Positions 43,681 to 52,522 of a DNA stretch of 64,000 nt are shown here, piece by piece. The notes beneath the pieces are model-generated. The model did not search any database and was not told where the DNA came from. It was given only the letters and a program-made list of their open reading frames with translations. Positions within the stretch are counted from its first letter, which is position 1. Each line of letters begins with the position of its first letter. The stretch comes from Emcibacter sp. GTDB taxonomy: Bacteria; Pseudomonadota; Alphaproteobacteria; Sphingomonadales; Emcibacteraceae. Made by a program: the position numbers and the translations under genes. Location: NCBI RefSeq assembly GCF_963675455.1, contig NZ_OY776217.1:3334001-3398000 (forward strand). Reading direction: 5' to 3'.

Positions 43681-44997
43681 TTACCAGTCAACCTGGAAAC
43701 GCAGGCCGAAGGCATCGATATTTTCACCGTCATCAGCCCCGCCTTTAATATCGGAGGTCGAATAGTTGGCCATCACCCGGGTATAGTCATTCAGGTGCCA
43801 GTTCACACCAATCAGGTAAGTTTCCTGCTTGCCGCCGTCAATGGCCGCATCAGCATCCGTCAGGTCGATGGTGTCATAACGGACAGCCACCTGCCATGCG
43901 CCCATGCCGCCTTCGAAGACCGGGTTTTTCACTTTCACCCGGCTGAAGGCTCCTTTTTTATAACCACGGCTTTCACCGGTAATGAAATAGCTGAGGTCAA
44001 TATAGCCGCCGCTGAAAGTGGCGTTATCAGTCATAGCTGTCAGATTGGCTGTCTGCCAGGCCCATTCAGCCTGTGCAGAGAAAGGCCCCATGACACCGGC
44101 CAGTTCAAGGCCGTAGAAGGTGTCGGAGTCAGCAGCTATATGTACAGTTTCGTCTGCAATCGGGTCATGAAAGCTTGTATCAACATAACGACCGGCCTGA
44201 TGGTTGTGGGGACGCTGGCGGTAACGTACTTCGCCGGCCTCATCCAGTTCACGATGGCGCACGGAGGCCCCGACATGGACCAGCCCATCATCCAGTTTGA
44301 CCGCATAGGTAGCACGGGCCGCATAAGTGCGATCCTCGACCCCGCCGCCGCCAGATGCATCGCCCTGGAACAGGCCGGCTGTGAAAGTCGCGTTCTTATC
44401 GGCATAGGCCACAGCAATACCTGTCTGGCGCGCCAGACTGAAGGCATCGGTGAAGGATCCGCGCTCCATGAACGTGATATAACGGGAAGACGTCTGCTCT
44501 TCCAGGGAGTTCGGGGTTTTCATCTGGCCCACACTGATCGTCACCGGTTTCAGATCCCACGCCAGATAGGCGTCCTTGATTTCAACTGAGTCACCGGCGA
44601 AATCGGCTTCAAATTTGTATTTCACATCCTTGAAAACCACACCTTCCACGCCGAGACGCGCGGTGCGGAATTCGGTATTGTCAACAACCTTGCCGCCATT
44701 GTCGGATACATTGCCGTAATCCGCGAAAAGACGACCACGGACCTTCATTTTGAAGTTACCGTCCTTGCTGGAAAACTCGGGTGCGCCTTTCCATTTTACA
44801 TTCAGGTCAGGACCGGCATCACTTTTCTTTTCTTCCGCTTTATCCTGTTTGGCTTTCATTTCGGTGACCTGCTGCTGCAGGGCATTAATCTGTTTCTGGA
44901 GTTCCTCAATGGACTGGGCATGCACAGGAGACACAAACAATCCCGTGGAAATGGCCGTTGCAGCCGCCAGACCGGCAATTCTCAACCTGATAGACAT
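43681..44997 (-). CDS. OprO/OprP-type phosphate-selective porin
   Basis: 438 residues. A signal peptide ends near VHA (residue 27). A short coiled coil follows (SIEELQKQINALQQQVTEMKAK), which trimerises such porins, then a charged linker and a beta barrel typical of porin O/P (LNVKWKGAPEFSSKDGNFKMKVRG, ADYGNVSDNGG). The last residue is W/aromatic (FQVDW), the outer-membrane insertion signal. Family members take up phosphate or polyphosphate. A near-consensus Pho box upstream supports PhoB control and a phosphate role. Confidence 0.9.
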   Translation of the reverse strand: MSIRLRIAGLAAATAISTGLFVSPVHAQSIEELQKQINALQQQVTEMKAKQDKAEEKKSDAGPDLNVKWKGAPEFSSKDGNFKMKVRGRLFADYGNVSDNGGKVVDNTEFRTARLGVEGVVFKDVKYKFEADFAGDSVEIKDAYLAWDLKPVTISVGQMKTPNSLEEQTSSRYITFMERGSFTDAFSLARQTGIAVAYADKNATFTAGLFQGDASGGGGVEDRTYAARATYAVKLDDGLVHVGASVRHRELDEAGEVRYRQRPHNHQAGRYVDTSFHDPIADETVHIAADSDTFYGLELAGVMGPFSAQAEWAWQTANLTAMTDNATFSGGYIDLSYFITGESRGYKKGAFSRVKVKNPVFEGGMGAWQVAVRYDTIDLTDADAAIDGGKQETYLIGVNWHLNDYTRVMANYSTSDIKGGADDGENIDAFGLRFQVDW

Positions 44998-45114
44998 TTT
45001 ATAATCCTTCTATCTGAAGTGGATATTTAATTCTAATTGCACTCGAAACGACATAAATTACATTAGGGATGAATAAATTATTAATTTCGATTGTGAATCA
45101 AATATTTTATTTAT

Positions 45115-45143
45115 GTTACAGATATATGACAGTTGCGTAACAA
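45115..45143 (-). promoter_or_regulatory. Pho box upstream of porin gene
   Basis: On the minus strand the sequence is TTGTTAC-GCAA-CTGTCAT-ATAT-CTGTAAC. The last 18 bases match the E. coli Pho box CTGTCATAAATCTGTCAC at 16 positions, and three 7-base half sites are spaced by 11 bases. AT-rich sequence (TAAAAT) about 8 bases downstream could be the -10. It lies 118 bases before the porin ATG. Confidence 0.7.
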
Positions 45144-45179
45144 TGATGATTTTTTGGCCGAATTAATGCTTTTAAAATT

Positions 45180-45208
45180 AAAAAAGCAGCCCGAAAGCTG
45201 CTCTTTTT
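45180..45208. terminator. Terminator downstream of DUF934/CysI operon
   Basis: AAAAAAGCAGC pairs with GCTGCTCTTTTT across CCGAAA, flanked by A and T. On the minus strand it ends the cysI-DUF934 transcript about 30 bases after the stop at 45237. Confidence 0.75.
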
Positions 45209-45236
45209 AACTTAAATGAAAAATTTTTGTCACAAA

Positions 45237-45716
45237 TCAGCGACGCCGGTACAAGGGGACTTTCTGGTCAGCTGACACCTGGTAGGTTTCTGAAAAATCA
45301 TCCAGCCCCTTGATTTCCTCTTCGATATTCTTGCCTTCTTTTATTTCAAAGGCATTAAATCCACAGCGCTGCAGATAGAAAAGCTGGTCCCGCATGATGT
45401 CACCAACGGCGCGAATCTCACCCGTGTAGCCATACTGATCCCTGAGGATCTTCGCATAGCTGTACCCGCGACCATCCATAAAGCTGGGAAAGTTGATGGC
45501 GATCACATCGAATTTGTCCAGATCAACGGCAATATCCGACGGGTGCTGGTCCGGCTCAAGCTGCACGCCCAGTTTACCATTACGGGTGACCAGTGTGTCC
45601 CGATCAGACTGCCAGATATCCAGGGGGACGATGATATCGCCAAGGAACAGGTCATCGGCCGGACCGGCATGCCGCCAGTGGTCTTCGATGATTTTTTTGT
45701 CTTTGATAATTCTCAC
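45237..45716 (-). CDS. DUF934 domain-containing protein
   Basis: 159 residues of the DUF934 family, usually annotated as an oxidoreductase-like protein found next to assimilatory sulfite reductase. DLDKFDVIAINFPSFMDGRGYSYAKILRDQYGY and AVGDIMRDQLFYLQRCGFNAFEI are characteristic. Its function is not established, although the pairing suggests sulfite reduction or siroheme-linked assembly. Its ATG overlaps the cysI stop by 4 bases. Confidence 0.88.
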   Translation of the reverse strand: MRIIKDKKIIEDHWRHAGPADDLFLGDIIVPLDIWQSDRDTLVTRNGKLGVQLEPDQHPSDIAVDLDKFDVIAINFPSFMDGRGYSYAKILRDQYGYTGEIRAVGDIMRDQLFYLQRCGFNAFEIKEGKNIEEEIKGLDDFSETYQVSADQKVPLYRRR

Positions 45717-47392
45717 AGCGCCGCTCCTTTCAGGGATACATCCACATACACCTGTTCCTTGAATACATCCATCCCCAGCCGACGGTAAGTATCCAGGAAA
45801 CGCTCCCCTTCCTCACGCACCTCGAGGTAGGTCTTCAGAAGACGGTCGATGGCGGGGACAATTTCCTCCTCATCGAAGGCCGGGCCCATGATTTTACCGA
45901 TAGAGGCATCATCTTCCGCAGAGCCCCCCAGCGTGATCTGGTAATATTCGGTGCCCTTTTTGTTCACACCAAGAATACCGATATGACCCACATGGTGATG
46001 ACCGCAGGCATTGATACAGCCGGACATTTTGAGCTTCAGCTCGCCCAGGTCATAAAGATAGTCCATGTCATCAAAATAGTTGCTGATCCGGTCGGCGACA
46101 GGGAGGGAACGGGCATTGGCCAGGGTGCAGAAATCCAGCCCCGGGCAACAGATCATATCCTGCAGGGTGCCGATATTGGGAGAAGCAAACCCCAGCGCTT
46201 TCAGTTTTTCCCACAGGTCAGGCAAATCGTCCAGCTTCACATCTGCCAGAACCAGATTCTGTTCATGTGTGGTGCGGATTTCCCCAAAGCTGAACTGATC
46301 GGCCAGGTCGGCCACCGCAAGCATCTGGTCATCGGTGGCATCCCCCGGCGGAACCCCCGGTTTTTTCAACGAGACCACAACAATGGCATAACCCGGCTTT
46401 TTGTGGCTGGTCACATTGTTCTTGTACCACCAGGAAAAATCCCTGTTGTCAGCCAGAAGTTGGTCCATGCGGGAGGATTTCGCCGGAAGGTCCTCATAAG
46501 CAGGTTCGGTGAAGTAAGCCTTGACTCGGTCAATCTCTTCCTGGTCGAGAACAATGCCACCCTGGGACAGAATATTCTGCCATTCCTCGTCGACCCGGCG
46601 GGTGAACTCGTCCTGTTTCAGTTCGTGAACCAGGATCTTGATGCGCGCCTTGTATTTGTTATCGCGGCGACCGAACTGGTTGTAGACCCGCATGATGGCC
46701 TCGGTATAGGTCAGCAGGTCCTTTTCGGCGACAAACTCATTTATCAGCTTGCCGATCATCGGTGTCCGGCCCATGCCGCCACCGACATAGACCTCAAATC
46801 CAACCTGCCCGGCGTCATTGAGAACCACCCGGTAGCCGATGTCATGATAGAGGATCGCCGCCCGGTCGGTTGTCGCGCCGGTGAAGGCCATTTTGAATTT
46901 ACGCGGCAGATGGGCGAATTCCGGATGGAATGTCGACCACTGGCGCATGATTTCCGCATAGGGACGCGGGTCAACCACTTCATCGGGGGCAACCCCGGCA
47001 TACTGATCGGCGCTGATGTTGCGGATACAGTTACCGCTGGTCTGGACCGCATGCATTTCCACACTGGCAAGATCAGCCAGAATATCAGGCACCTTGTCCA
47101 GAGTCGGCCAGTTATACTGGATATTCTGCCGGGTGGTGAAATGACCGTAACCGCGGTCATATTTCGTTGCAATATTCGCCAGCGTGCGCATCTGCCCGGA
47201 AGACAGAAGCCCGTAAGGCACCGCCACCCGAAGCATATAGGCATGCAGTTGCAGGTAAAGACCGTTCTGAAGCCTCAGCGGCCGGAATTCATCCTCGGTC
47301 AGTTCACCACTGAGCCGGCGTTCCACCTGCCCCCTGAACTGGGCCACACGCTCGTTGATGATGCGCTGGTCATAATCGTCATATTTATACAT
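45713..47392 (-). CDS. cysI: Nitrite/sulfite reductase (CysI-type)
   Basis: 559 residues. Two ferredoxin-like half domains are followed by the siroheme/4Fe-4S site with cysteines in CCPGLDFCTLANARS and KMSGCINACGHHHVGHIG. It reduces sulfite to sulfide (or nitrite to ammonia) in the cytoplasm. ATG 47392 is chosen: AGGAAAG lies about 10 bases upstream and homology begins at MYKYDDYDQR. DUF934 follows with overlap. The inverted repeat ACATTA-TTTT-TAATGT at 47437-47452 lies 45 bases upstream and may be an operator. Confidence 0.93.
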   Translation of the reverse strand: MYKYDDYDQRIINERVAQFRGQVERRLSGELTEDEFRPLRLQNGLYLQLHAYMLRVAVPYGLLSSGQMRTLANIATKYDRGYGHFTTRQNIQYNWPTLDKVPDILADLASVEMHAVQTSGNCIRNISADQYAGVAPDEVVDPRPYAEIMRQWSTFHPEFAHLPRKFKMAFTGATTDRAAILYHDIGYRVVLNDAGQVGFEVYVGGGMGRTPMIGKLINEFVAEKDLLTYTEAIMRVYNQFGRRDNKYKARIKILVHELKQDEFTRRVDEEWQNILSQGGIVLDQEEIDRVKAYFTEPAYEDLPAKSSRMDQLLADNRDFSWWYKNNVTSHKKPGYAIVVVSLKKPGVPPGDATDDQMLAVADLADQFSFGEIRTTHEQNLVLADVKLDDLPDLWEKLKALGFASPNIGTLQDMICCPGLDFCTLANARSLPVADRISNYFDDMDYLYDLGELKLKMSGCINACGHHHVGHIGILGVNKKGTEYYQITLGGSAEDDASIGKIMGPAFDEEEIVPAIDRLLKTYLEVREEGERFLDTYRRLGMDVFKEQVYVDVSLKGAAL

Positions 47393-47601
47393 TGCGGTCT
47401 TTCCTGTACCGGCATCCACCCGGTAAAATTTATTTCACATTATTTTTAATGTATATTAATCTATTCTACATATATAACGACTTAAATAACATAATTCAAT
47501 ATAAGACGCACGATTCCCGCTATTATTTTTTTTCATAAAAGCTACATAATCTGCTTTCATCATTCCCGTTTCCACAGGTCTGTTACAGGGATTTATTATA
47601 C

Positions 47602-49161
47602 ATGTCTGCTTTAAAAGGATTTTCACACGTTTTTTCAGCGATGCTGACGGCATCATTCCTGAGTTTGTTTTCGGGCAATATTTTCTCAATGGCGCAAGCC
47701 GGGGAATTGAAACTCGGCACAATCGCCACCTGGGAAACAGGAATCTACGGCAAAAGTGCGGCGGAAATCGTCATGTACCAGAAAAGCACCAGCCATATCT
47801 ATTTCGTCAATGGCGCCCTTCCCTCGGTCGAGGTTATTAGACTCACAACCGACGGTAAAGCTGAATTTATCACCCGACTGGCCCTGGCGAAAACGGAAAG
47901 TCCCACCAGCGTCGCAGTGCGTGACGATCTTGTTGCCATCGCCGTTCATGACGAATCCATCAGGGGCCGGCCGGGCAAAATCCTCTTTTTTGACAGCAGC
48001 CATCAGCGGGTCGGCGAGGTCAAGGCTGGCTTCCTGCCGGATATGGTCACCTTCAGCCCGGATGGCCGTTATGTGCTGGCCGCCAACGAGGGAGAACCGC
48101 ACGGAGATTATGACCCGGAGGGTTCGGTCACCATCATCGACCTGCATTCCGGTATCGGGAACGCCACGCCGTCCACGGTCGCCTTTGCGGATTTTGACCG
48201 GGACATCCTGACCGGCAACGGCGTCAGAATTGCACCGGGGAAACGCTTTGCCGAAGATGCAGAACCGGAATATATCACCGTGTCCGCTGACAGCCGGACC
48301 GCCTGGGTGTCCCTGCAGGAAAATAACGCCCTGGCGGAAATCAATATCCCGTTGGCGCGGGCGGAAAAAGTCATTCCCCTCGGCCTCAAGGACCACAGCC
48401 AGCCCGGAAACGCCCTGGACGCTGTTGACGGGGACGGCATTCACATCGTCCCCCGCCCGTTGTTTGGCATGTATATGCCCGACAGCCTTGCCAGCATGGA
48501 CCATGAAGGAAAAACATTTATCCTGACCGCCAACGAAGGCGATGCCCGCTCGGAAGAAATAAAACTGTCAAAGGCAAAGCTTGATCCCGCTGCCCTGAAC
48601 CCGGAACAGAAAAAGGAACTTGGCGGCCTGCGCCTTTCCGCCACAGACGGGGATACGGACGGGGATGGCGATATCGACCGGATTCAGACTTACGGCGCCC
48701 GGTCCTTTTCCATCTTTGATGCGGACGGAAACCTTGTGTTTGACAGCGGCAGCGATTTTGAACGGATCACTGCCGATCGGCTGGGGAAGTCCTTCAACAG
48801 TGATAATGCCGCCGGTGAGAGCGGCGACAGCCGCAGCGACAACAAGGGGCCAGAACCGGAAGCTATCACACTCGGCAGGATTGGCGGGCAAACCTATGCC
48901 TTCATTGGCCTGGAAAGGGTTGGCGGAATCATGGTCTATGATGTTACCGATCCCCATGCCCCTTCTTTTGCCGGTTATCACAATTCGCGAAATTTTGACG
49001 CCGGTCCGGGCGTTGAAAATGCCGAAGATATGAAAAATGCGGGCTGCCTTGGCCCGGAGGGACTTGCCTTTGTTGCCGAAGAAGACAGCCCTTTAAAAAA
49101 GCCGCTCCTTCTTGTCGCCTGCGAGGTCAGTGGTAGCGTGGAAATTGTGCGCATTAACTGA
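47602..49161 (+). CDS. Choice-of-anchor I domain secreted protein
   Basis: 519 residues. A signal peptide ends near AQA (residue 33). The rest matches the choice-of-anchor I family (also called alkaline phosphatase-like/mesenchyme-specific glycoprotein-like): DMVTFSPDGRYVLAANEGEPH, AEPEYITVSADSRTAWVSLQEN, ILTANEGDAR and DNKGPEPEAITLGRIGGQTY. A beta-propeller is expected. It has no PEP-CTERM or other C-terminal anchor, so it is likely released. The repeated aspartates in DGDTDGDGDIDRI suggest Ca2+ binding. Confidence 0.87.
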   Translation: MSALKGFSHVFSAMLTASFLSLFSGNIFSMAQAGELKLGTIATWETGIYGKSAAEIVMYQKSTSHIYFVNGALPSVEVIRLTTDGKAEFITRLALAKTESPTSVAVRDDLVAIAVHDESIRGRPGKILFFDSSHQRVGEVKAGFLPDMVTFSPDGRYVLAANEGEPHGDYDPEGSVTIIDLHSGIGNATPSTVAFADFDRDILTGNGVRIAPGKRFAEDAEPEYITVSADSRTAWVSLQENNALAEINIPLARAEKVIPLGLKDHSQPGNALDAVDGDGIHIVPRPLFGMYMPDSLASMDHEGKTFILTANEGDARSEEIKLSKAKLDPAALNPEQKKELGGLRLSATDGDTDGDGDIDRIQTYGARSFSIFDADGNLVFDSGSDFERITADRLGKSFNSDNAAGESGDSRSDNKGPEPEAITLGRIGGQTYAFIGLERVGGIMVYDVTDPHAPSFAGYHNSRNFDAGPGVENAEDMKNAGCLGPEGLAFVAEEDSPLKKPLLLVACEVSGSVEIVRIN

Positions 49162-49216
49162 ATCTAAACTATTTGGGCATAATTTAGAACTTGTTAGACA
49201 TTTTCCTCCCCAGACT

Positions 49217-49247
49217 TGGGCGGCCTCGTAAGGAGCCGCCTTTCTTT
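49217..49247 (+). terminator. Terminator after choice-of-anchor I gene
   Basis: GGGCGGC pairs with GCCGCC across TCGTAAGGA, followed by TTTCTTTT. It lies about 60 bases after the stop. Confidence 0.7.
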
Positions 49248-49630
49248 TATGACTAATCCCCTGATATCAAATGTAAAAATCTCCCCTGACTTGGGCCGCT
49301 TGTTACTTTAGTATTTTCTAAATAATTCAAGTAGTTAAACCATATTTTTCACATCCGGGGTCGTAAAATCCCGCCAATCCGACAGCCTGCGCCAGCCGGA
49401 CTCCAGCAGTGTTAACTGTTTTCCTTAACCGCATTTCCTGCGAGGTGATTCCTGTTTCTGGCCGTCAATTGATCTATCTGATTTCCCTCCCAGCAGTCTT
49501 TTAGTACGACTCACAAATACCGAGTCGTCCAAATTCTGACAAATCTCGGTGATAGCAATACATCGCAGGTTCATAATGTTTTTATAGAATTTACCAGTCA
49601 ATATCATCGGTATCCTGGAAGGAATGGAAA
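49248..49630. other. Gene-free stretch with inverted repeat
   Basis: No coding region is supported. The notable element is ACGACTC-N9-GAGTCGT at 49506-49528, a perfect 7-9-7 inverted repeat. Its geometry is like that of CIRCE but its bases are different. A region rich in A and T precedes the downstream gene, presumably its promoter. Confidence 0.4.
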
Positions 49631-50248
49631 ATGTTTAAAAACTATGCTTCAAAGGGACTCGTTTTCTTACTGGCCACCACAATAATGACCGGACCGGTCC
49701 TGGCTGATCAGCCCCCGCCGCAGCACAAACCTCACGCCGAGGAAAAAGGACCGCCGAAAAAAGCCAAACCGTATAAACCCCGCGTTCATCCGGGCGTCCC
49801 CCTGTACGCCGGACCACGGTCTCCCTATGTCCGGCCGTTACCCCCACAGCGGCATCGCCTGTACCGGGGCGTGAGGATTTATCGCCCTTACGGCCATATC
49901 TATCCGGGCTTCGGGTTTTATTATACGGATAACGACGCCTTTTTCTGGCTGGCCTTTACCGCCTTTACCCTGATCATTCTGCATGAACTGAGTGAACAGC
50001 AGCAACGCACCCACGAAAACGCCATTATCGTGGCCAGCCGTGCGCCGATCGGCGAAACGGTCACCTGGCGCGACGGCAATGCCACCGGCTGGGTCACCGC
50101 CACCCGGGAAGGCACAAGCTCACTGGGACGTTACTGCCGGGAGTTCCAGCAGACAATCCAGATTGGCGGCAAGACGGAAACCGCTTACGGCACCGCCTGT
50201 CGCCAGCCGGACGGCCAGTGGGAGATTATTTCCACCCGCAATGAATAA
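49631..50248 (+). CDS. Surface-antigen-like exported protein
   Basis: 205 residues. A signal peptide ends near LA (residue 25). The mature N-terminal half is rich in proline, histidine, lysine and tyrosine (QPPPQHKPHAEEKGPP...). A hydrophobic segment near residues 100-120 (WLAFTAFTLIILHELSE) is followed by a C-terminal domain with GRYCREFQQTIQIGGKTETAYG and ACRQPDGQWEII. This is the C-terminal pattern of 17-kDa/RT0821-Lpp0805 surface-antigen proteins, without the usual glycine zipper. Envelope location is likely; function unknown. Confidence 0.72.
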   Translation: MFKNYASKGLVFLLATTIMTGPVLADQPPPQHKPHAEEKGPPKKAKPYKPRVHPGVPLYAGPRSPYVRPLPPQRHRLYRGVRIYRPYGHIYPGFGFYYTDNDAFFWLAFTAFTLIILHELSEQQQRTHENAIIVASRAPIGETVTWRDGNATGWVTATREGTSSLGRYCREFQQTIQIGGKTETAYGTACRQPDGQWEIISTRNE

Positions 50249-50264
50249 TTTAAAAGCCGGGAAA

Positions 50265-51029
50265 TCAGAACTTTGAGAAATCCGGCGGCCGCTTTTCAAA
50301 AAAGGCGGTCGCCACTTCCATAAATTCGGGCGTTTTCAGCCGTTCCGCGAACAGCAGCCCCTCCTCCATCATGCGGTCCTGGACCTCGGTCCGGTTTTTG
50401 GCCAGCAGCCGTTTGGTTTCCCGGATCGCCGAGGGCGCTTTTGAGGCCAGCTCCCGCGCCTTCTCCAGCACGGCCTCGTGAAAGTTAGCCACACTCAGGA
50501 TGCGCGCCACCAGTCCAGCCTGCACGGCTTCTTCAGCCGAAAGCGCCGCCCCCAGCATCAGCATCTCGGTCGCCTTGGCGGTGCCCACCGCACGCGGCAG
50601 AAGCAGCGACGAGGCTGCTTCCGGCACCAGGGCCAGACTGGTGAAGGGGGTGGTAAAGACCGCCTCCGGTGACGCATAGATCAGGTCACTGTGCAGAAGA
50701 AGCGTGGTGCCAATGCCGACCGCCAGGCCGTTGACCCCGACGACGATGGGTTTTTCAAAGGTGGAAATGGTTTTGAGGAAACGGAACACCGGCGCCTCCT
50801 CGGAATGCTGGATGCCGGCGGCAAAATCCTTCAGGTCATTGCCCGAGGTGAAGGCATCGCCATTGGCCAGGAAGACCACGGCCCGGACGGAGCTGTCGGC
50901 CGCGGCCTCGTCCATGCCGTCACAAAAGGCCGTATACATGTCATGGGTGATGGCGTTCTTCTTGTCCGGCCGGTTGAAAGTGAGGACCAACAGGCTGCCG
51001 TCCCGCTCGTTTAAAACATAGTCGCTCAT
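50265..51029 (-). CDS. Enoyl-CoA hydratase/isomerase family protein
   Basis: 254 residues of the crotonase fold. VLTFNRPDKKNAITHDMYTAFC, ASGN-type region FTSGNDLKDFAAG and KPIVVGVNGLAVGIGTTLLLHSDLIYAS form the oxyanion hole and active site. ALVPEAASSLLLPRAVG with a glutamate is the second catalytic region. It hydrates 2-enoyl-CoA or acts as an isomerase in fatty-acid or amino-acid breakdown. It stands alone, tail to tail with the surface-antigen-like gene. Confidence 0.93.
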   Translation of the reverse strand: MSDYVLNERDGSLLVLTFNRPDKKNAITHDMYTAFCDGMDEAAADSSVRAVVFLANGDAFTSGNDLKDFAAGIQHSEEAPVFRFLKTISTFEKPIVVGVNGLAVGIGTTLLLHSDLIYASPEAVFTTPFTSLALVPEAASSLLLPRAVGTAKATEMLMLGAALSAEEAVQAGLVARILSVANFHEAVLEKARELASKAPSAIRETKRLLAKNRTEVQDRMMEEGLLFAERLKTPEFMEVATAFFEKRPPDFSKF

Positions 51030-51103
51030 ATTCCTGCTCCCAGAATTTACTACGGTAACAGTCTAGGCTATTCATGGGAAAATTTCAAACGATCGTTTTA
51101 TGC

Positions 51104-51841
51104 TTAAATATACTCACCTTCGATTTTTCGTCCTCTGAGGACAGCTTTATATACTTTGAGTGGCTCCCGATAATCTTTAAGAGAGGTCACAACAGAAATA
51201 TATACCCATTTGATGGGGTGGTTTTTGCATCCTGCAGATTCCCATGCTTTATAGTGGGAATCTTTGCCGGAAACTTCTCTGCTTCCGGACCTGAGTCGCA
51301 GATCAAACTTCTGGCGGAAACTCAGGCTTTCGTATTTTTCCAATTTCGATGTATCCACTTCCCCAACCCTTTCTGGACGATGCAATTGCCCGTTAGGAAA
51401 ACTCTCATCAAGCACCTCTTTGCTCACAAGAAACTCGCAAGGATGCAGGGAGGCATAAATTATCTTCTTTCTCACATCTTCATATTCCCATACGTCCAAT
51501 CGAACATATAGTTTCCTGCACTTAATACTTGGAAGAATATAGCCGCAGGCTGGTCCTCCTCCCGCAACTGAGCATCTGCCATAATCATCCGGCTGGAAAT
51601 TTTTGACTTCACTCAAGTTGCAAAGGCCGCGACGGTCCAGAGGACGTATTATCGGCTCCAATTCCACCTTACCCGAACCCAGGAACACACTTCTCGTAAC
51701 GGCATGCAGAACGCCATGGTTGCTAATACCGTTTTTAGCATAATAGAAGTTAAAATAAGCCCAGTGACCAAGCACTACGAAATAGTAGTACAGCACACAG
51801 ACCAGAGCTGCCCCCAATCCAATCTTGAATTTCTTTTTCAT
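51104..51841 (-). CDS. Hypothetical membrane-anchored protein
   Basis: 245 residues; unrecognised. An N-terminal signal anchor (MKKKFKIGLGAALVCVLYYY) is followed by a soluble part with six or more cysteines (GLCNLSEVKNF, GRCSVAGGGPACGYILPSIKC), suggesting disulfides in the periplasm. ATG 51841 is used; the frame extends to 51874. The gene sits between a housekeeping gene and the scarred groEL-adjacent island, with higher AT content than its neighbours, so acquisition by transfer is possible. Toxin, immunity or surface roles cannot be judged. Confidence 0.55.
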   Translation of the reverse strand: MKKKFKIGLGAALVCVLYYYFVVLGHWAYFNFYYAKNGISNHGVLHAVTRSVFLGSGKVELEPIIRPLDRRGLCNLSEVKNFQPDDYGRCSVAGGGPACGYILPSIKCRKLYVRLDVWEYEDVRKKIIYASLHPCEFLVSKEVLDESFPNGQLHRPERVGEVDTSKLEKYESLSFRQKFDLRLRSGSREVSGKDSHYKAWESAGCKNHPIKWVYISVVTSLKDYREPLKVYKAVLRGRKIEGEYI

Positions 51842-51899
51842 GCTTCCCCCATTCTTCGCTGTTTCACAAAGCATACCACGTTAATTCTAAGTCAATTCC

Positions 51900-51988
51900 C
51901 CCCAATAGAAAAGGGCCGCGCGATTAAGCGCAGCCCTTCCTGTAATCTTTGGGTGTTGAGTGACGTGACTTAGAAGCCCATGCCGCCC
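51900..51988 (-). repeat. Duplicated groEL 3' end and terminator (distal copy)
   Basis: This segment repeats, with small differences, the sequence at 53249-53335. It has the groEL terminator (GGGC-cGCGC hairpin), the shared CTGTAATCTTTGGGT string and the groEL stop with the final Gly-Gly-Met-Gly-Phe codons (minus strand; stop at 51970). Upstream of the five shared codons it is unrelated to groEL. It and the native copy flank about 1.3 kb of foreign-looking DNA. Confidence 0.75.
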
Positions 51989-52004
51989 AAAATCAAAGGA
52001 CTCT

Positions 52005-52044
52005 GACCCCAATGATTCCGACCCCAATGATTCCCAATGATTCC
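52005..52044. repeat. Short tandem repeat GACCCCAATGATTCC
   Basis: Two full copies (52005-52019, 52020-52034) and one partial (52034-52044). On the other strand this reads GGAATCATTGGGGTC, a string reminiscent of the sequence ends seen at REP-associated transposase elements, although no transposase is present. It directly abuts the distal groEL 3' copy. Confidence 0.55.
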
Positions 52045-52063
52045 GCTACTGTTGGTCAGCGTG

Positions 52064-52185
52064 TTATAGGTCGCGGTCGCACAGGTTGGTGCCGGTATTG
52101 CCGAAGGCCCCGAATATCATAAAGCCGTTATCACGGATGATCTCGATCTTGGTCGGCACCGCCTCCAGGCTCCAGCTCCCCCCCG
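52064..52185 (-). pseudogene. Fragment of an exported-protein gene
   Basis: About 40 codons, stop at 52064-52066. The minus-strand reading is SWSLEAVPTKIEIIRDNG then FMIFGAFGNTGTNLCDRDL, with no valid start in frame; a run of seven G residues near 52185 marks a frame break. The FGAFGNTGTNLC part resembles small secreted hypothetical proteins I have seen in marine bacteria. It is probably a decayed remnant rather than a gene. Confidence 0.4.
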
Positions 52186-52198
52186 AAGAAACATCTCG

Positions 52199-52498
52199 TT
52201 ACTCTTCCAATTTCCTAAATACGACTATCGAATTATTATCAGCAGGTTCGGGAAGTTGCTTATTTGTAACAATAACATTGAATGTTCGCTCAACAAATGT
52301 GACTTGCAAAGCATCAAATTCAGCTTCCAAATCATAAATTTCTTCAACATCATCTTCGTCTTGCTCAGCTAATATGATGTTAATATCAAAAGAAGTTTCT
52401 TTTTGCTCAATCCAGATCATCCTGAAATTGGGAGAAATATAGCAAACTAGTGCCTGCATCAAATTCAGAGCCTGCTCTTGCAACTGACTTAATTTCAT
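52199..52498 (-). CDS. Small acidic protein, orphan immunity-like paralogue 1
   Basis: 99 residues, unrecognised. It is AT-rich compared with nearby genes. The N-terminal half (ALNLMQALVCYISPNFRMIWIEQ) aligns with the gene 25 bases upstream (52523). Both then have an acidic stretch (EQDEDDVEEIYDLEAEFDAL here). Small acidic paired proteins next to a decayed toxin end are typical of polymorphic toxin immunity genes, so an immunity role is inferred. No toxin partner remains intact here. Confidence 0.55.
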   Translation of the reverse strand: MKLSQLQEQALNLMQALVCYISPNFRMIWIEQKETSFDINIILAEQDEDDVEEIYDLEAEFDALQVTFVERTFNVIVTNKQLPEPADNNSIVVFRKLEE

Positions 52499-52522
52499 GA
52501 GACACCTATACCAACCGATCCC

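Noticed and set aside
45983..47449. Long (488-codon) frame opposite cysI
   Set aside because: Shadow of cysI, which has full catalytic motifs on the minus strand.
47456..47722. 88-codon frame on the minus strand in the cysI upstream gap
   Set aside because: It overlaps the promoter region and the choice-of-anchor I gene start. No similarity seen.
49425..49607. 60-codon frame before the surface-antigen-like gene
   Set aside because: No ribosome site. It spans the inverted repeat at 49506, so a regulatory reading is more likely.
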